Shown: positions 8,452 to 17,414, numbered from the stretch's first letter. The stretch: DNA of 33,149 bases from Chloroflexota bacterium (GCA_023382055.1 JAMCQN010000165.1:1-33149); one strand, 5' to 3'. The notes: generated by a model from the letters alone, not told the origin. Program-made: numbers and translations.

Positions 8452-8829
8452 TTATGCTTGTGCGCGGCGGCGCGAGTTCCCTCCGTCATCACTCTTCATC
8501 CCAACAGCCTCAACCAGGATGGTTGGGAACTGAGCGGCAAGTTCACCGTCGTTATCCGGCGCCAACAGCGAGACAAGTGAGCGCTCGGCGATACCACGCA
8601 CCGAAATGGTCCCCTCCATCCCGGCGTTGGGTGCATTCGGGAATACAAGGAGTACCGTGTAACCACAGCCGCATTGGCATGTCTGCTCCACCTGCGGGAT
8701 TTGTGACGCTGCGTCGCTATCCAGGCGCAGGTCGAAGCTGCGCATAGTCCGGTAGCCGTGCCGCGGCAGCACCTGCTCCAGTGCGCTCACAAACACGCTG
8801 CTTTCTACATTTAACTCTGTCGTTTCCAT
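8452..8829 (-). CDS. Small Cys-motif protein of an unnamed RSFDL family
   Basis: 125 residues if started at ATG 8829; GTG 8838 is an alternative three codons up. I choose 8829 because the short paralogue at 20892-21047 aligns from exactly this residue. Features: an acidic N-terminal strand (METTELNVE), an amphipathic helix ending in RTMRSFDL (residues about 24-32), then TCQCGCGYTVLLVF (about 49-62), where the Cys cluster could bind a metal or form disulfides. No signal peptide or membrane segment is seen, so it is probably cytoplasmic. The helix-then-RSFDL followed by a CxCxC and a hydrophobic strand resembles a ferredoxin-like metal-binding fold, but this is inference. It lies between the multicopper oxidase and L,D-transpeptidase genes on the same strand. 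Confidence 0.72.
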   Translation of the reverse strand: METTELNVESSVFVSALEQVLPRHGYRTMRSFDLRLDSDAASQIPQVEQTCQCGCGYTVLLVFPNAPNAGMEGTISVRGIAERSLVSLLAPDNDGELAAQFPTILVEAVGMKSDDGGNSRRRAQA

Positions 8830-8838
8830 CTCGATCAC

Positions 8839-9068
8839 ACTCAGTTTGTCGTGCTTGCGTTATCGTGAACCGCAAACGCCGCGCGAGCCAACACTCGGAG
8901 AGGAATCGGATGTATTGCTCCTGCTCAGCGGGCGTCCTGGCACAGTAAGGCTTTGTCGCGAATCCCTGCTGAGAGAATACAGGAGCAAGCGGGGACAAGG
9001 AAGCGCCAATATACCCGCTGAGGGTAGGCAAATCTGCTTATTGGAGCGTGTGACGGCGTCGTTTGGCT
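8839..9068. other. Intergenic region after the multicopper oxidase gene
   Basis: 230 bases with no convincing gene. Open frames here (for instance 8717-9031 on the minus strand) overlap real genes and lack a start context. It may contain a promoter or processing site for the downstream minus-strand genes, but no clear motif is visible. Confidence 0.4.
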
Positions 9069-10799
9069 TCACGCGGTCACACGGTAATTCCGCATCATAC
9101 CGGCAGACTCGTGTTCCAGGTTGTGGCAATGATAGACAAACAAGCCGGTGTGGTCCTTGAACCTGAGCAGCAGCCTCACGCGCTCGCCGGGCATCAGCAG
9201 GAAGGTGTCTTTCCAACCCTCGTCAACATAGCCTTCTCGCACGGTGTTCCAGCCGGCTGTCAGCGCGGGTAGCGCCTGGCGGTCGATCACCTGGAACTGC
9301 AGGCCGTGGATGTGAAACGGGTGAGCCATCCCCATTGGGTCGGTCATCTCGCCGGGGTTCGTTTGATTAGCAAACTCCCATACCTCCGTGGTATCCAGTT
9401 TGACGGTCTCGCCGTCCGTCACGCCTTCCATTTCGAATGTGCGATCGTTGATCTTCCAGACCATGTTCCGCATGGTTAAACCGAACGAGCGCGGGCTGTT
9501 GCGGTTCGCCGCGTCTTCGACGCGATAGCCGCCGAGGCGCGAAAGCTGCGCCGGTAGCTTTAGCGTTTCCTGCTCCCGGCGCTCCACGCGCACCTTCATC
9601 ACGGGGAAGGACGCCCCAAGCGCAAGGGGTTGGCCCTGGGCATTTCCCATACTCATCCCGCCCATGTTCATGCCGCTGTCGTTGTTACCCATTCCGCCCA
9701 TGTCCATGGTTCCAGTGATAACCTGTCCAGTGCTCGCGCCGGCGCCCATGCCGCCACTCGCGCCCACGCCTTCCGCGCCGGAGAACCCCAGGCTGCGCAA
9801 CGTCAGTTCGTCGCCGACCTTCCGCCCGCTGAAGTCTGCCCACAGTTCGATGCGTTCGCCCGGCGCCAATGTGACATATATTCGCTGAACCGGCTTCTCG
9901 ATCAATCCACCATCAGTGCCGATCACTGTGAGCGGCGTGCCATCGTCCCAGGCCAGCTTGTAGATACGCGAATTCGAACCGTTGAGCAGGCGCAGACGGT
10001 AGGCGCGCGTGGCAACGGGGAGTGTAAAGTCCGGCTTGCCGTTGACCAGGATACGGTCGCCCAGGAAGCCCATCATGGTTTGCATCATGCCGGCCCCCAT
10101 CGGGTTGGCGATGTAAGCCAACTGGTTGTCTTTGCCAAAGCTGCGGTCCTGCAGGATCAGCGGGACATCATAGTTGCCGGATGGCAAGCCTGCGGCGGAT
10201 TCCTCTTCGTCGGAGACGATGAAGAGTCCCGCGAGACCCATATACACCTGCCCGGCGGTGCGTCCATGAGGATGCGGATGGAACCAGTATGTCCCTGCGC
10301 GGTTGGTCACCTGGAATTCATAGGTATAAGTCTTGCCTGGAGCGATAGCATAGCGCGGGTGACCATCCATAGGCTCCGGCAGGTGCAACCCGTGCCAGTG
10401 AATGATGGATTGTTCAGCAGTGCCGGGCAGTTCATTGGTGTACTGTACACGCACCCGTTGGCCCTTGCGTGTCCTGATGATGGGGCCTAAATAGTTGTCT
10501 GGCAGCGCCTGTACGCTGGCCGGGTCGCCTTTGAGCACCTGCGCCTGGTAAGTCCAGACGCGGGTGGGCTTGCCCGGCAGGATCGATACATCAACTTGGA
10601 TGCTCTTTATCGCAACCTCCAGATCAACCGGGGCCGAGGCATCTGTTGCCGATGCTCCGGATTCTACCGGAGCGGATTTGGAGGCCGGCTGCGTCCCACA
10701 GCCGCTCAACACACCGCCCGTTATCGCCATCACACTACCTATTCCCAGTAAACGCAGAAACTCTCGTCGACTCGTCGTTTTCACTTTTACAACCCTCAT
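9069..10799 (-). CDS. Met-rich multicopper oxidase, Tat lipoprotein (CopA/CueO-like)
   Basis: 576 residues. Twin-arginine motif SRREFLRLLG (10-19) and a lipobox LSGC (Cys34) indicate Tat export and lipid anchoring. Copper sites: HWHGLHL (H134, H136), HPHPHG (H174, H176), HPFHIHG near 500, and the C-terminal HCH...H....M (H557, C558, H559, H563, M568), with Met as type-1 axial ligand. A Met/Gly-rich insertion between about 350 and 395 (MDMGGMGNNDSGMNMGGMSMG) is the Met-rich region typical of cuprous oxidases in copper tolerance. The enzyme should oxidise Cu(I) or organic substrates with O2 outside the membrane. It lies 96 bases downstream of the P-type ATPase gene and is likely in the same operon. 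Family firm; copper tolerance role inferred. Confidence 0.95.
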   Translation of the reverse strand: MRVVKVKTTSRREFLRLLGIGSVMAITGGVLSGCGTQPASKSAPVESGASATDASAPVDLEVAIKSIQVDVSILPGKPTRVWTYQAQVLKGDPASVQALPDNYLGPIIRTRKGQRVRVQYTNELPGTAEQSIIHWHGLHLPEPMDGHPRYAIAPGKTYTYEFQVTNRAGTYWFHPHPHGRTAGQVYMGLAGLFIVSDEEESAAGLPSGNYDVPLILQDRSFGKDNQLAYIANPMGAGMMQTMMGFLGDRILVNGKPDFTLPVATRAYRLRLLNGSNSRIYKLAWDDGTPLTVIGTDGGLIEKPVQRIYVTLAPGERIELWADFSGRKVGDELTLRSLGFSGAEGVGASGGMGAGASTGQVITGTMDMGGMGNNDSGMNMGGMSMGNAQGQPLALGASFPVMKVRVERREQETLKLPAQLSRLGGYRVEDAANRNSPRSFGLTMRNMVWKINDRTFEMEGVTDGETVKLDTTEVWEFANQTNPGEMTDPMGMAHPFHIHGLQFQVIDRQALPALTAGWNTVREGYVDEGWKDTFLLMPGERVRLLLRFKDHTGLFVYHCHNLEHESAGMMRNYRVTA

Positions 10800-10895
10800 A
10801 TGACTTCACAATCTCAGCGCCTCAAACGTCCATGAGGGTATATCTTGACCGCAGCATGACGCATCTGCTGAATTGCCCGGACGCAGTAGGCATTT

Positions 10896-13370
10896 TCACC
10901 TGCCCGCCTGATCGCCGGGCTGGTTGCGCTGTATGCCAGGCAGACGCGTTCGCTTCAACAATAGCGCGTTGAGCGCCACCAGCAGCGAGCTGCCCGCCAT
11001 GGAGAGCGCGGCGATCTCGGGCCGCAACAGCAACCCAAACGCCGGATAGAACACCCCCGCCGCAATCGGGAACGCGATCGTGTTGTAGCCCACGGCCCAC
11101 CACAGGTTCTGGTGCATCTTGCGCACGGTTGCGCGGCTGAGGGCGATGGTGCCGATCACGTCGAACGGGTCGCTCTTCATCAGCACCACGTCCGCCGCCT
11201 CCATGGCAACATCGGCGCCGGCCCCGATGGCGATCCCAACGTCCGCCTGCGCCAGTGCGGGCGCGTCGTTGATGCCGTCGCCCACCATCGCGACCAGCTT
11301 GCCCTGGCTCTGCAGTTCCTTGACCTTATCCGCTTTCTGGCCGGGCAGCACCTCGGCGAAGACGGTGTCTATGCCCAGCTCGCGGGCAATCCGTTCGGCG
11401 GTGGCGCGGTTGTCGCCCGTTAACATGACGACTTGCACACCCAGCTTGTGCAGTCCTTCCACGGCCTGCTTCGACGTGGGGCGTATCGCGTCGGCGATGG
11501 CGATGATGCCGGCCGCCTTCCAGTCCACCGCAGCGTACATGACCGTGCGCCCCGCGCCCTCCAGCATCGCCGCCCGGTCTCCCAGACCGTCCAGGTCGAT
11601 CTTATCGCCGTTCATCAGCGTGCGGTTGCCTACCAGCACGGCATGTCCATCAACCGTGGCGCGCAGCCCATGGCCGGGAACCGCCTCGAAGTCGCTTGGC
11701 TGACTCAGCGTAAGTTTGCGTTCCCAGGCGTTATCGACTACGGCCTGAGCCAGCGGGTGCTCGCTTGATTGCTCGGCTGAAGCGACCAACCGCACCAGAT
11801 CGTCTTGCGTCAACGGATTGCCCGCCGCGACCACTTCCACGACGCGCGGCTGCCCTACGGTGAGGGTGCCCGTTTTGTCGAAAATAATCGCCTGCGCCTT
11901 CGAGGCTTGCTCCAAAGCAGTTGCATTCTTATAAAGGATGCCGTTCATCGCGCCCAGCCCGGTGGCGACCATCACGGCCGTCGGCGTGGCCAACCCCAGA
12001 GCATCGGGGCAGGCGATGATAACGACCGTCATAGCCAGCGTCAGCGCGAAAAGGAACGTCGCACCGGCCAGCCAGTACCAGCCGATGAAAGTCAACAAGC
12101 CGAAGCCTACCGCCGCCGCCACCAGCCACTGCGACGCCCGGTCGGCCAGGCGCTGCGCGGGCGCTTTCGAGTTCTGCGCCACCTGCACCAGCTTTACGAT
12201 CTGCGCCAATGCGGTGTCTGCGCCGACTTTAGTAGCGCGGAAGCGGAACGTGCCCGTCTTGTTGATGGTGGCGCCAATGACTGTCGCGCCCGGCTGCTTC
12301 CTGACGGGCACGCTCTCGCCCGTAATCATCGACTCATCCACGCTGGATTCGCCCTCTGTCACCACGCCATCGACGGGGATCTTGTCGCCGGGGCGAATCA
12401 GGATGATGTCATCTACCAGCACTTCTGCGGTTGGGATCTCAACCGGCTGACCGTCACGGATGACGGTGGCCTTGGGCGGGGCCAGGTCAAGCAGGGCGCG
12501 GATGGCGTCCGATGCGCCGGATCTGGCGCGCATCTCCATCCAGTGGCCGAACAGCACGAACGCCAGCAGCACCACCGACGCCTCGTAGAACACCTCGCCT
12601 TTGAAGAGGAACGTTGCTGCGACGCTGAACAGATAGCCGGCGCCGACCGAGAGCGCCACCAGCACGGACATATCGAGCGTGCGCTTCCTCAGGGCGCGGT
12701 ACGCCCCGACGAAAAACATTTGCCCGCCCCAGATCACGGCTGGCGTTGACAACAGGAATAACAGGATTTCATTCGGGATGCCGAACGGCGTCGGCAGAAT
12801 GAGTTTGAACACCTCTGTCGCCAATGGCGAGTATAGGAATACGGGAATGGCGAGGATGAACGTGACCAGGAAACGGTTGCGCATATCGCGCACCATTCCT
12901 TCCATGCTCATGCCTGCACCATGCCCCATCTCGTGCGCCATGTGCGCCATCTCGCCCGACACAGGCTGCTTCTCCGTTGGCATGGCGTGCCCGGCGTGTT
13001 CTACGACAGCGGCTCCACTCGTCTCCGGGGCGACTGGCATCGCGTGGCCGATATGTGCATCGTGGGCCATGCCGGCATGTTCATGCGCCGCATGGTCATG
13101 GCCCATCGCGTGATCGTCTGCGGGGCGAGGCTCTGGGGCGCAGATATGGCTGGGGAGCATCTCGCCACGGCAGTGATAGCCGCATTCCCCAATCAGACGG
13201 CGGATGTCACCCTCAGAAACCGCGTTTTCATCATAGCCGACCGTGACGGTATCACTCATATAACTGGCTTCGGCATGGTGAATCCCTGGTTGCCGTTGCA
13301 GGAATGCCTGCAGCGCCGGACCGGAACTGCCGCGCACCAGGCCGCCGGACTCAAATACTTTCTCAACCAT
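10896..13370 (-). CDS. copB: CopB-like P1B-type heavy-metal ATPase with CPD motif and His/Met-rich N-terminus
   Basis: 824 residues from ATG 13370, fixed by AGAGG seven bases upstream. Residues 1-70 look like a degenerate HMA domain without the CxxC ([12 protein letters not shown] replaces it); 86-158 are a His/Met-rich stretch ([25 protein letters not shown]). Then eight membrane helices with TGES at 350-353, the metal-site motif C454-P-D ([13 protein letters not shown]), phosphorylation motif D498-[16 protein letters not shown] and a C-terminal YN...MAGSS pair. The CPH-like position together with the His/Met tail places it with CopB-type exporters (copper or silver), but CPD instead of CPH or CPC is unusual, so the ion is uncertain. 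It pumps metal out of the cytoplasm with ATP. First gene of the minus-strand arm that includes the multicopper oxidase. Confidence 0.93.
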   Translation of the reverse strand: MVEKVFESGGLVRGSSGPALQAFLQRQPGIHHAEASYMSDTVTVGYDENAVSEGDIRRLIGECGYHCRGEMLPSHICAPEPRPADDHAMGHDHAAHEHAGMAHDAHIGHAMPVAPETSGAAVVEHAGHAMPTEKQPVSGEMAHMAHEMGHGAGMSMEGMVRDMRNRFLVTFILAIPVFLYSPLATEVFKLILPTPFGIPNEILLFLLSTPAVIWGGQMFFVGAYRALRKRTLDMSVLVALSVGAGYLFSVAATFLFKGEVFYEASVVLLAFVLFGHWMEMRARSGASDAIRALLDLAPPKATVIRDGQPVEIPTAEVLVDDIILIRPGDKIPVDGVVTEGESSVDESMITGESVPVRKQPGATVIGATINKTGTFRFRATKVGADTALAQIVKLVQVAQNSKAPAQRLADRASQWLVAAAVGFGLLTFIGWYWLAGATFLFALTLAMTVVIIACPDALGLATPTAVMVATGLGAMNGILYKNATALEQASKAQAIIFDKTGTLTVGQPRVVEVVAAGNPLTQDDLVRLVASAEQSSEHPLAQAVVDNAWERKLTLSQPSDFEAVPGHGLRATVDGHAVLVGNRTLMNGDKIDLDGLGDRAAMLEGAGRTVMYAAVDWKAAGIIAIADAIRPTSKQAVEGLHKLGVQVVMLTGDNRATAERIARELGIDTVFAEVLPGQKADKVKELQSQGKLVAMVGDGINDAPALAQADVGIAIGAGADVAMEAADVVLMKSDPFDVIGTIALSRATVRKMHQNLWWAVGYNTIAFPIAAGVFYPAFGLLLRPEIAALSMAGSSLLVALNALLLKRTRLPGIQRNQPGDQAGR

Positions 13371-13668
13371 GATTAATCCTCTCATCGTATTATTTACGGC
13401 TTTAATAATACCGATTTCCCCTCTCAACTTATAGATCAGTTCATCCGTTAACTATTCCGCCGATAACGATACGGCTCTATCCACATGCAGACCAGCGCCT
13501 TTTCACCCGCAGGGACACAAGCAATTCGGCGGGGTAAGCGTATCGGGGAGGTAGTTGGCAGGGCGAAAAAACATGCAGCGGCGCACATGGGGCTGGGCGC
13601 CGCTACACGCTTTCCAACACGAGACAAGCCAGGAGGAATCGTCTCGAAGTCAGCAGAAAAACGCGCGG
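13371..13668. other. Intergenic region between lgt-like and P-type ATPase genes; AT-rich next to the ATPase
   Basis: About 300 bases without a credible gene. The 60 bases next to the ATPase start are clearly AT-rich compared with the surroundings and carry an inverted repeat (13388-13410). On the minus strand TTGAGA is followed 17 bases later by TAAAGC, a weak promoter candidate. Confidence 0.4.
13388..13410 (-). promoter_or_regulatory. AT-rich inverted repeat upstream of the metal ATPase, possible operator
   Basis: TATTATT, nine bases, AATAATA: two perfect 7-base inverted arms 18 to 40 bases before the ATPase start codon. Position and symmetry suit a dimeric metal-responsive regulator, but no such regulator gene is in the window. 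Confidence 0.35.
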
Positions 13669-14403
13669 CTAAGGTTGCAAGGCGACGCGCGGCGTGTTCC
13701 TCTGTCTCAGGAACAGTACGATCAAGAGAGGCAGCGCGACGGCGAAACCCAGCACGCTGACGATCTGAGCCTGGTTCAAGCCGAACGCCACAACCAGATA
13801 GGAACTCCAGATCGAGATGATGAACCGCCCTGCCGAGTACAGCACCAGGTAAATCAACGCCAGGGCGCCGTCCGGCAGGTCGCGTTTGCGCAGCCGCCAT
13901 AGTATCGCAAAGATGACGAGATTCATCACGATTTCGAACAACGGGTAAGGAGTGTAGTACACGCCCAACTGCGGAACCAGCGCGTTCGGACTCACATAAG
14001 CGAACCCCAGCGGTCCGGTAGTGGGTTTGCCCATGGCATCGCCGGTGATCAGGCAGGCGATGCGACCCACAGCCTGTCCCAAAACCAATCCGGGCGCTAA
14101 CGCGTCGAGGAGGATAGGCAGTCGCCACTTGCGCCGCCACGCCAGGACGGTGGCTGCAATCAATCCACCGATGACGCCACCCCAGATGGCCAGGCCGCCT
14201 TCCCAGATGTAGAGGGCGCGGATGGGGTCAGCCGCGTACTCGTCCGGCCAGTGGTCGATGACGTGAAAAATACGGGCGCCGACGAGCCCGGCGATGATGA
14301 CCGTGAGCGCACCGTTGTAGATGTCGTCCTTGTCAAAGCCTTTCCGGGCCGCCTCACGCGCGCCCAGCCAAACACCGAGGGCAATGGCGGCCATCACGAT
14401 CAA
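13669..14403 (-). CDS. lgt: Prolipoprotein diacylglyceryl transferase (Lgt) homologue, irregular 5' end
   Basis: About 244 residues. VGARIFHVIDHW, then LYIWEGGLAIWGGVIGG and GRIACLITGDAMGKPT match the Lgt core (the essential region around the GGL and GR...GD motifs), with about seven hydrophobic helices; it transfers diacylglycerol from phospholipid to the lipobox Cys of lipoproteins. Several lipoproteins are encoded in this block (PCYCGC protein, multicopper oxidase, ResA-like, 21670 protein). The 5' end is odd: an in-frame TAA lies five codons before the TTG at 14403, yet the codons between (S-W-Y-S) still look like Lgt (RWYSL in relatives). GTG 14397 or ATG 14394 are other starts; none has a good ribosome-binding site. 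Either a short N-terminus or a frameshift has removed about 15 residues. Confidence 0.85.
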   Translation of the reverse strand: MIVMAAIALGVWLGAREAARKGFDKDDIYNGALTVIIAGLVGARIFHVIDHWPDEYAADPIRALYIWEGGLAIWGGVIGGLIAATVLAWRRKWRLPILLDALAPGLVLGQAVGRIACLITGDAMGKPTTGPLGFAYVSPNALVPQLGVYYTPYPLFEIVMNLVIFAILWRLRKRDLPDGALALIYLVLYSAGRFIISIWSSYLVVAFGLNQAQIVSVLGFAVALPLLIVLFLRQRNTPRVALQP

Positions 14404-14588
14404 GCTGTACCAGCTTTACCTGTCACCTTCACTTCTGCGAAATTCAGCGCACTCGCGCACTTACAGAATACCGTTACAGCAAGCAGAGCGAAAGCGCCAT
14501 TTTGCCAAACAAAAGCAAGCCATAATGCCTATAGGTAGTGACGACCTTACGCCCCCGATTATCAAGCGCACTAGAATTGGTGATCGTG

Positions 14589-15662
14589 ATGAAAAGGACC
14601 TCTTTCTACCCGATCGCCCAGGCCTTGCTGGCCGCCGGCCTGTTTGGCGCCAGCGCCCCATTCGCCAAACTGCTGCTCGGTGAGGTGCAGCCCATCCCGC
14701 TCGCTGCCCTGCTGTACCTGGGCAGCGGGGCCGGCATGTTGCTGCTGAGGGTGCTTCGAAGGGGAAAATCATCCGGTGTTGATGTGGAAGCGCGCGTGAG
14801 CCGCGCGGACGTCCCGTGGCTGGCCGGCGCCGTGCTCGCGGGCGGTGTGGCAGCCCCCATCGTCCTGCTGTTCAGCTTGCGCGACACACCTGCAGCAACC
14901 GCCTCGCTGCTGCTCAACTTTGAAGGCGTCGCGACGACGCTGATCGCCGCATTAGCGTTCAAAGAGGCCATCGGCCGGCGCGTGTGGCTGGCCATCGCCT
15001 GCGTCGCCGCGGCAAGCGTACTCCTGTCGTGGCAGACCGGCGGGAACTGGGGCATTTCCCTGGGCGCTGGGGGCATCGTGCTGGCGTGCGTGTTGTGGGG
15101 GCTGGATAATAACTTCACCCGCAATGTGTCCGCCAAAGATCCAACTGCCATCGTGACGGTGAAGGGGCTGGCAGCGGGCGCATTTTCGTTCCTGCTGGCC
15201 CTGGGCATAGGCAGCCCTCTCCCCGGCCTCGGGGTGGCGCTCGCAGGACTGCTGCTTGGTTTTGTGTGTTACGGGTTGAGCATCATGCTCTTCGTGCGGG
15301 CGATGCGCGGTCTTGGGGCTGCGCGCACCAGCGCCTTATTTGGGGCAGCGCCTTTCGTGGGGGCCTTGCTCTCCTTTGTCGTGTTCCGCGAGAGCTTTGG
15401 AATGCCGGCGCTGATCGCTGTACCGCTCATGGTCGTAGGCGCCGCGCTACTGATCGGCGAGGATCACCGCCATGTCCATACGCACGACGTGTTCACGCAC
15501 GAGCACCGCCACACGCACGACGACGGCCACCATCGGCACGCACATCCCGGCGCGGACCTATCAATTGCGCACTCTCATATGCACCGGCATGCGACACAGA
15601 GGCACGCGCACCCTCACACGCCCGATCTCCACCATCGGCACGACCACCCCCAGACGACATAA
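14589..15662 (+). CDS. EamA/DMT-family transporter with long His-rich C-terminal tail
   Basis: 357 residues from ATG 14589 (an upstream ATG at 14538 is open but adds a non-hydrophobic leader). Two EamA repeats make ten hydrophobic helices between residues about 5 and 293 (ASAPFAKLLL, TASLLLNFEGVATTLIA, ARTSALFGAAPFVGALLSF). After the last helix comes a tail of about 60 residues very rich in His (GEDHRHVHTHDVFTHEHRH and on to the end), predicted to face the cytoplasm and to bind divalent metal. DMT transporters move small metabolites, and some relatives have been annotated as metal carriers; the tail and the neighbours suggest metal transport or sensing, which is inference. It is divergently arranged from lgt, with about 185 bases between them. 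Confidence 0.85.
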   Translation: MKRTSFYPIAQALLAAGLFGASAPFAKLLLGEVQPIPLAALLYLGSGAGMLLLRVLRRGKSSGVDVEARVSRADVPWLAGAVLAGGVAAPIVLLFSLRDTPAATASLLLNFEGVATTLIAALAFKEAIGRRVWLAIACVAAASVLLSWQTGGNWGISLGAGGIVLACVLWGLDNNFTRNVSAKDPTAIVTVKGLAAGAFSFLLALGIGSPLPGLGVALAGLLLGFVCYGLSIMLFVRAMRGLGAARTSALFGAAPFVGALLSFVVFRESFGMPALIAVPLMVVGAALLIGEDHRHVHTHDVFTHEHRHTHDDGHHRHAHPGADLSIAHSHMHRHATQRHAHPHTPDLHHRHDHPQTT

Positions 15663-15894
15663 ACCGTGAGAGCGACGCGTCTACGACAAGACACACGGCA
15701 TATTCCCCGGGGTCCCGGCAAGAATGCTGCCACCTGACAGACGATTTCCGCAGTCCAAATCGGGTTGAGCCGCCGAATGTCATAGGCAAAATTGCCTATC
15801 CCATCACGCGCCGGACGACTCTACCCAGGCCGGTCGGTATCCTGTACCCTCAATACTGGATATAGGTCTTACTTGGTATACGAGGTGATGCTGC
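15663..15894. other. Promoter region of the PCYCGC/CuA/DUF1573 operon
   Basis: 232 bases without a gene. It contains the 18-base palindrome at 15782-15799 and, near 15860, TATA-rich sequence (GGATATAGG) that may be a -10 element. GAGGTGAT lies just before the start of the next gene at 15895. Confidence 0.4.
15782..15799 (+). promoter_or_regulatory. Palindrome ATAGGCAAAATTGCCTAT, possible operator
   Basis: Perfect 18-base palindrome (8-base arms around AA) 95 bases upstream of the PCYCGC gene. A related half-site, TGCCTATAGG, occurs near 14526 upstream of the EamA transporter gene. It fits a dimeric regulator; which one is unknown. Confidence 0.4.
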
Positions 15895-16347
15895 ATGCCG
15901 CGGTGTAATCGCAGATTCATGGCGCTTCTGGCCCCCCTGCTCATCCTGTTCAGCGTCACAGCAACCGGCTGTGGGGCGGCAACGCCGGCGGCAGCGCACG
16001 AGCCAGCCATGGCCTCCATGGCGGACATGCCGGCCGAGGTGAAGGCGGCCCCGGTAGTTGTGCAGCAAGCCTATCAGTTCGCCTCGGCGAACCCTGAGAT
16101 GCTGAAGAAGCTCCCTTGCTACTGCGGCTGCGGGAAGATGGGACACACGTCCAATTACATGTGCTACGTGAAAAGTGTGGATGCTGGCAAGGTGTCCTAT
16201 GACGATCACGCCCTCGGATGCTCCATCTGCGTGGACATCACCCAGGACGCGATGCGACTGTATAAAGACGGGAAGAGCGTCAACGAGATACGGGCCTACG
16301 TTGACGCCGCCTATTCCAGGTATGGCCCATCGAATCTGTCTGACTAG
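15895..16347 (+). CDS. PCYCGC-motif lipoprotein
   Basis: 150 residues. Start ATG 15895 is preceded by GAGGTGAT. A signal peptide with lipobox (TATGC, Cys26) anchors it outside the membrane, followed by a Met/His/Ala-rich linker. The motif PCYCGC is at 74-79, followed by C90 (NYMCYV) and the GCSIC pair C109/C112, with DITQDAM after it: the full pattern of the PCYCGC family (Pfam PF13798). Function is not established; the six conserved Cys and flanking His (H84, H105) suggest a metal site. First gene of a tight operon, 18 bases before the CuA-cytochrome c gene, so a copper chaperone or electron-transfer accessory role is a reasonable inference. Confidence 0.9.
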   Translation: MPRCNRRFMALLAPLLILFSVTATGCGAATPAAAHEPAMASMADMPAEVKAAPVVVQQAYQFASANPEMLKKLPCYCGCGKMGHTSNYMCYVKSVDAGKVSYDDHALGCSICVDITQDAMRLYKDGKSVNEIRAYVDAAYSRYGPSNLSD

Positions 16348-16365
16348 CAAAGGGCGTCGCCAAGC

Positions 16366-17370
16366 ATGAGCACCCATCACCGCATCCGCACCATTGCCAG
16401 CGGCGCCCTCATCGGCATTCCGATGCTGATGCTCGTCTTCGGTTTCGCGAAGCTGAGCGCCCCGCGCGTGCATCACCTGGACCTGCACGGGGTGGTGGCC
16501 GAGGCGGGCGGTTGGAGTCCGGCCAGTTTCAAGGTCGGCGTGGGCGACCTGGTGCAGATTCACTTGACCTCGGGCGACGTGTTGCACGGCTTCGCCATCG
16601 GGCAAACCGATTTTCCAGCGGGGGATGTCGTTCCCGGCAAGATCAGCGAACTCGATGTCACGTTCGACCATCCGGGCAAGTACGTCTTCTACTGCACGCG
16701 CTGGTGCGGGCCTGGGCATTGGCGCATGCGCGGCACGATTGAAGTCGTCGCAGCGGGTTCGCGATCACAGGAAGTCGTCAGTAGTGTGCCGCTGTATGGG
16801 CAACTCGGTCTGGATATTGACGCGGCGCATCCAGCCACGGTCGTGCCCGCCAGACGCCCATCGGCCGCGCACGGCGCGAGCCTGGGCGTCAGTGTGCCTG
16901 CCGAATACCTGGCGCCGGACACCTATCGCGCGCATAGCCCGGCTCAGGTCTGGCAGACGCTGCGCGCGCTGCCTGTCACCGCGAAACTGAGCGACGCCGC
17001 TGTGTGGGATGTGGTGGCCACCATTTGGGAGTCGAACACCAGCGCGCAGGCGCTGGCGACCGGCAAGCAACTGTACACAGCGAACTGCGCCGCCTGTCAT
17101 GGCGATAGCGGTGCCGGCGACGGGCCCATGGCTGCGGCGCTCGGCAACAAATCAAGCAGTGAGTTCGGGAGCGGGACGCTCACCCCCGCGAATTTCACCG
17201 CCCCTGCAACCATGCTCGGCGCAAGCCCCGCGCTGTTACAGGGCAAGATCATCCGGGGCGGCATGGGCACCGGCATGCCGTACTGGGGTCCGGTCTTCAG
17301 CGATTCGCAGGTGTGGGCCATCATCGACTACCTGTGGACGTTCCAGATGGCGTATCAAAGCAAACCATAA
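16366..17370 (+). CDS. CuA-type cupredoxin fused to cytochrome c, membrane-anchored
   Basis: 334 residues. One membrane anchor (12-30), then a cupredoxin domain (about 45-130) with a complete binuclear CuA ligand set: H74 (VLHGF), C110-x3-C114-x3-H118-x2-M121 (YCTRWCGPGHWRM). Next an unassigned linker (140-225), then a class I cytochrome c with haem motif C241-A-A-C244-H245 and likely axial M304 (GTGMPYWG). This is the order of cytochrome c oxidase subunit II of caa3 type, but the usual second N-terminal helix is missing, Glu of CSELC is Arg, and no subunit I, III or assembly gene is nearby. NosZ has a related CuA but different layout. It probably passes electrons between the two centres outside the cell; its terminal acceptor is unknown. 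Third gene follows after 44 bases. Confidence 0.88.
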   Translation: MSTHHRIRTIASGALIGIPMLMLVFGFAKLSAPRVHHLDLHGVVAEAGGWSPASFKVGVGDLVQIHLTSGDVLHGFAIGQTDFPAGDVVPGKISELDVTFDHPGKYVFYCTRWCGPGHWRMRGTIEVVAAGSRSQEVVSSVPLYGQLGLDIDAAHPATVVPARRPSAAHGASLGVSVPAEYLAPDTYRAHSPAQVWQTLRALPVTAKLSDAAVWDVVATIWESNTSAQALATGKQLYTANCAACHGDSGAGDGPMAAALGNKSSSEFGSGTLTPANFTAPATMLGASPALLQGKIIRGGMGTGMPYWGPVFSDSQVWAIIDYLWTFQMAYQSKP

Positions 17371-17414
17371 CATTCAACGGTTTTACCATTTTATGGAGGC
17401 GATAGAGACAAGAT

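Noticed and set aside
11805-12749. Plus-strand open frame of 314 codons
   Set aside because: Antisense to the P-type ATPase; shadow of the GC-rich coding strand.
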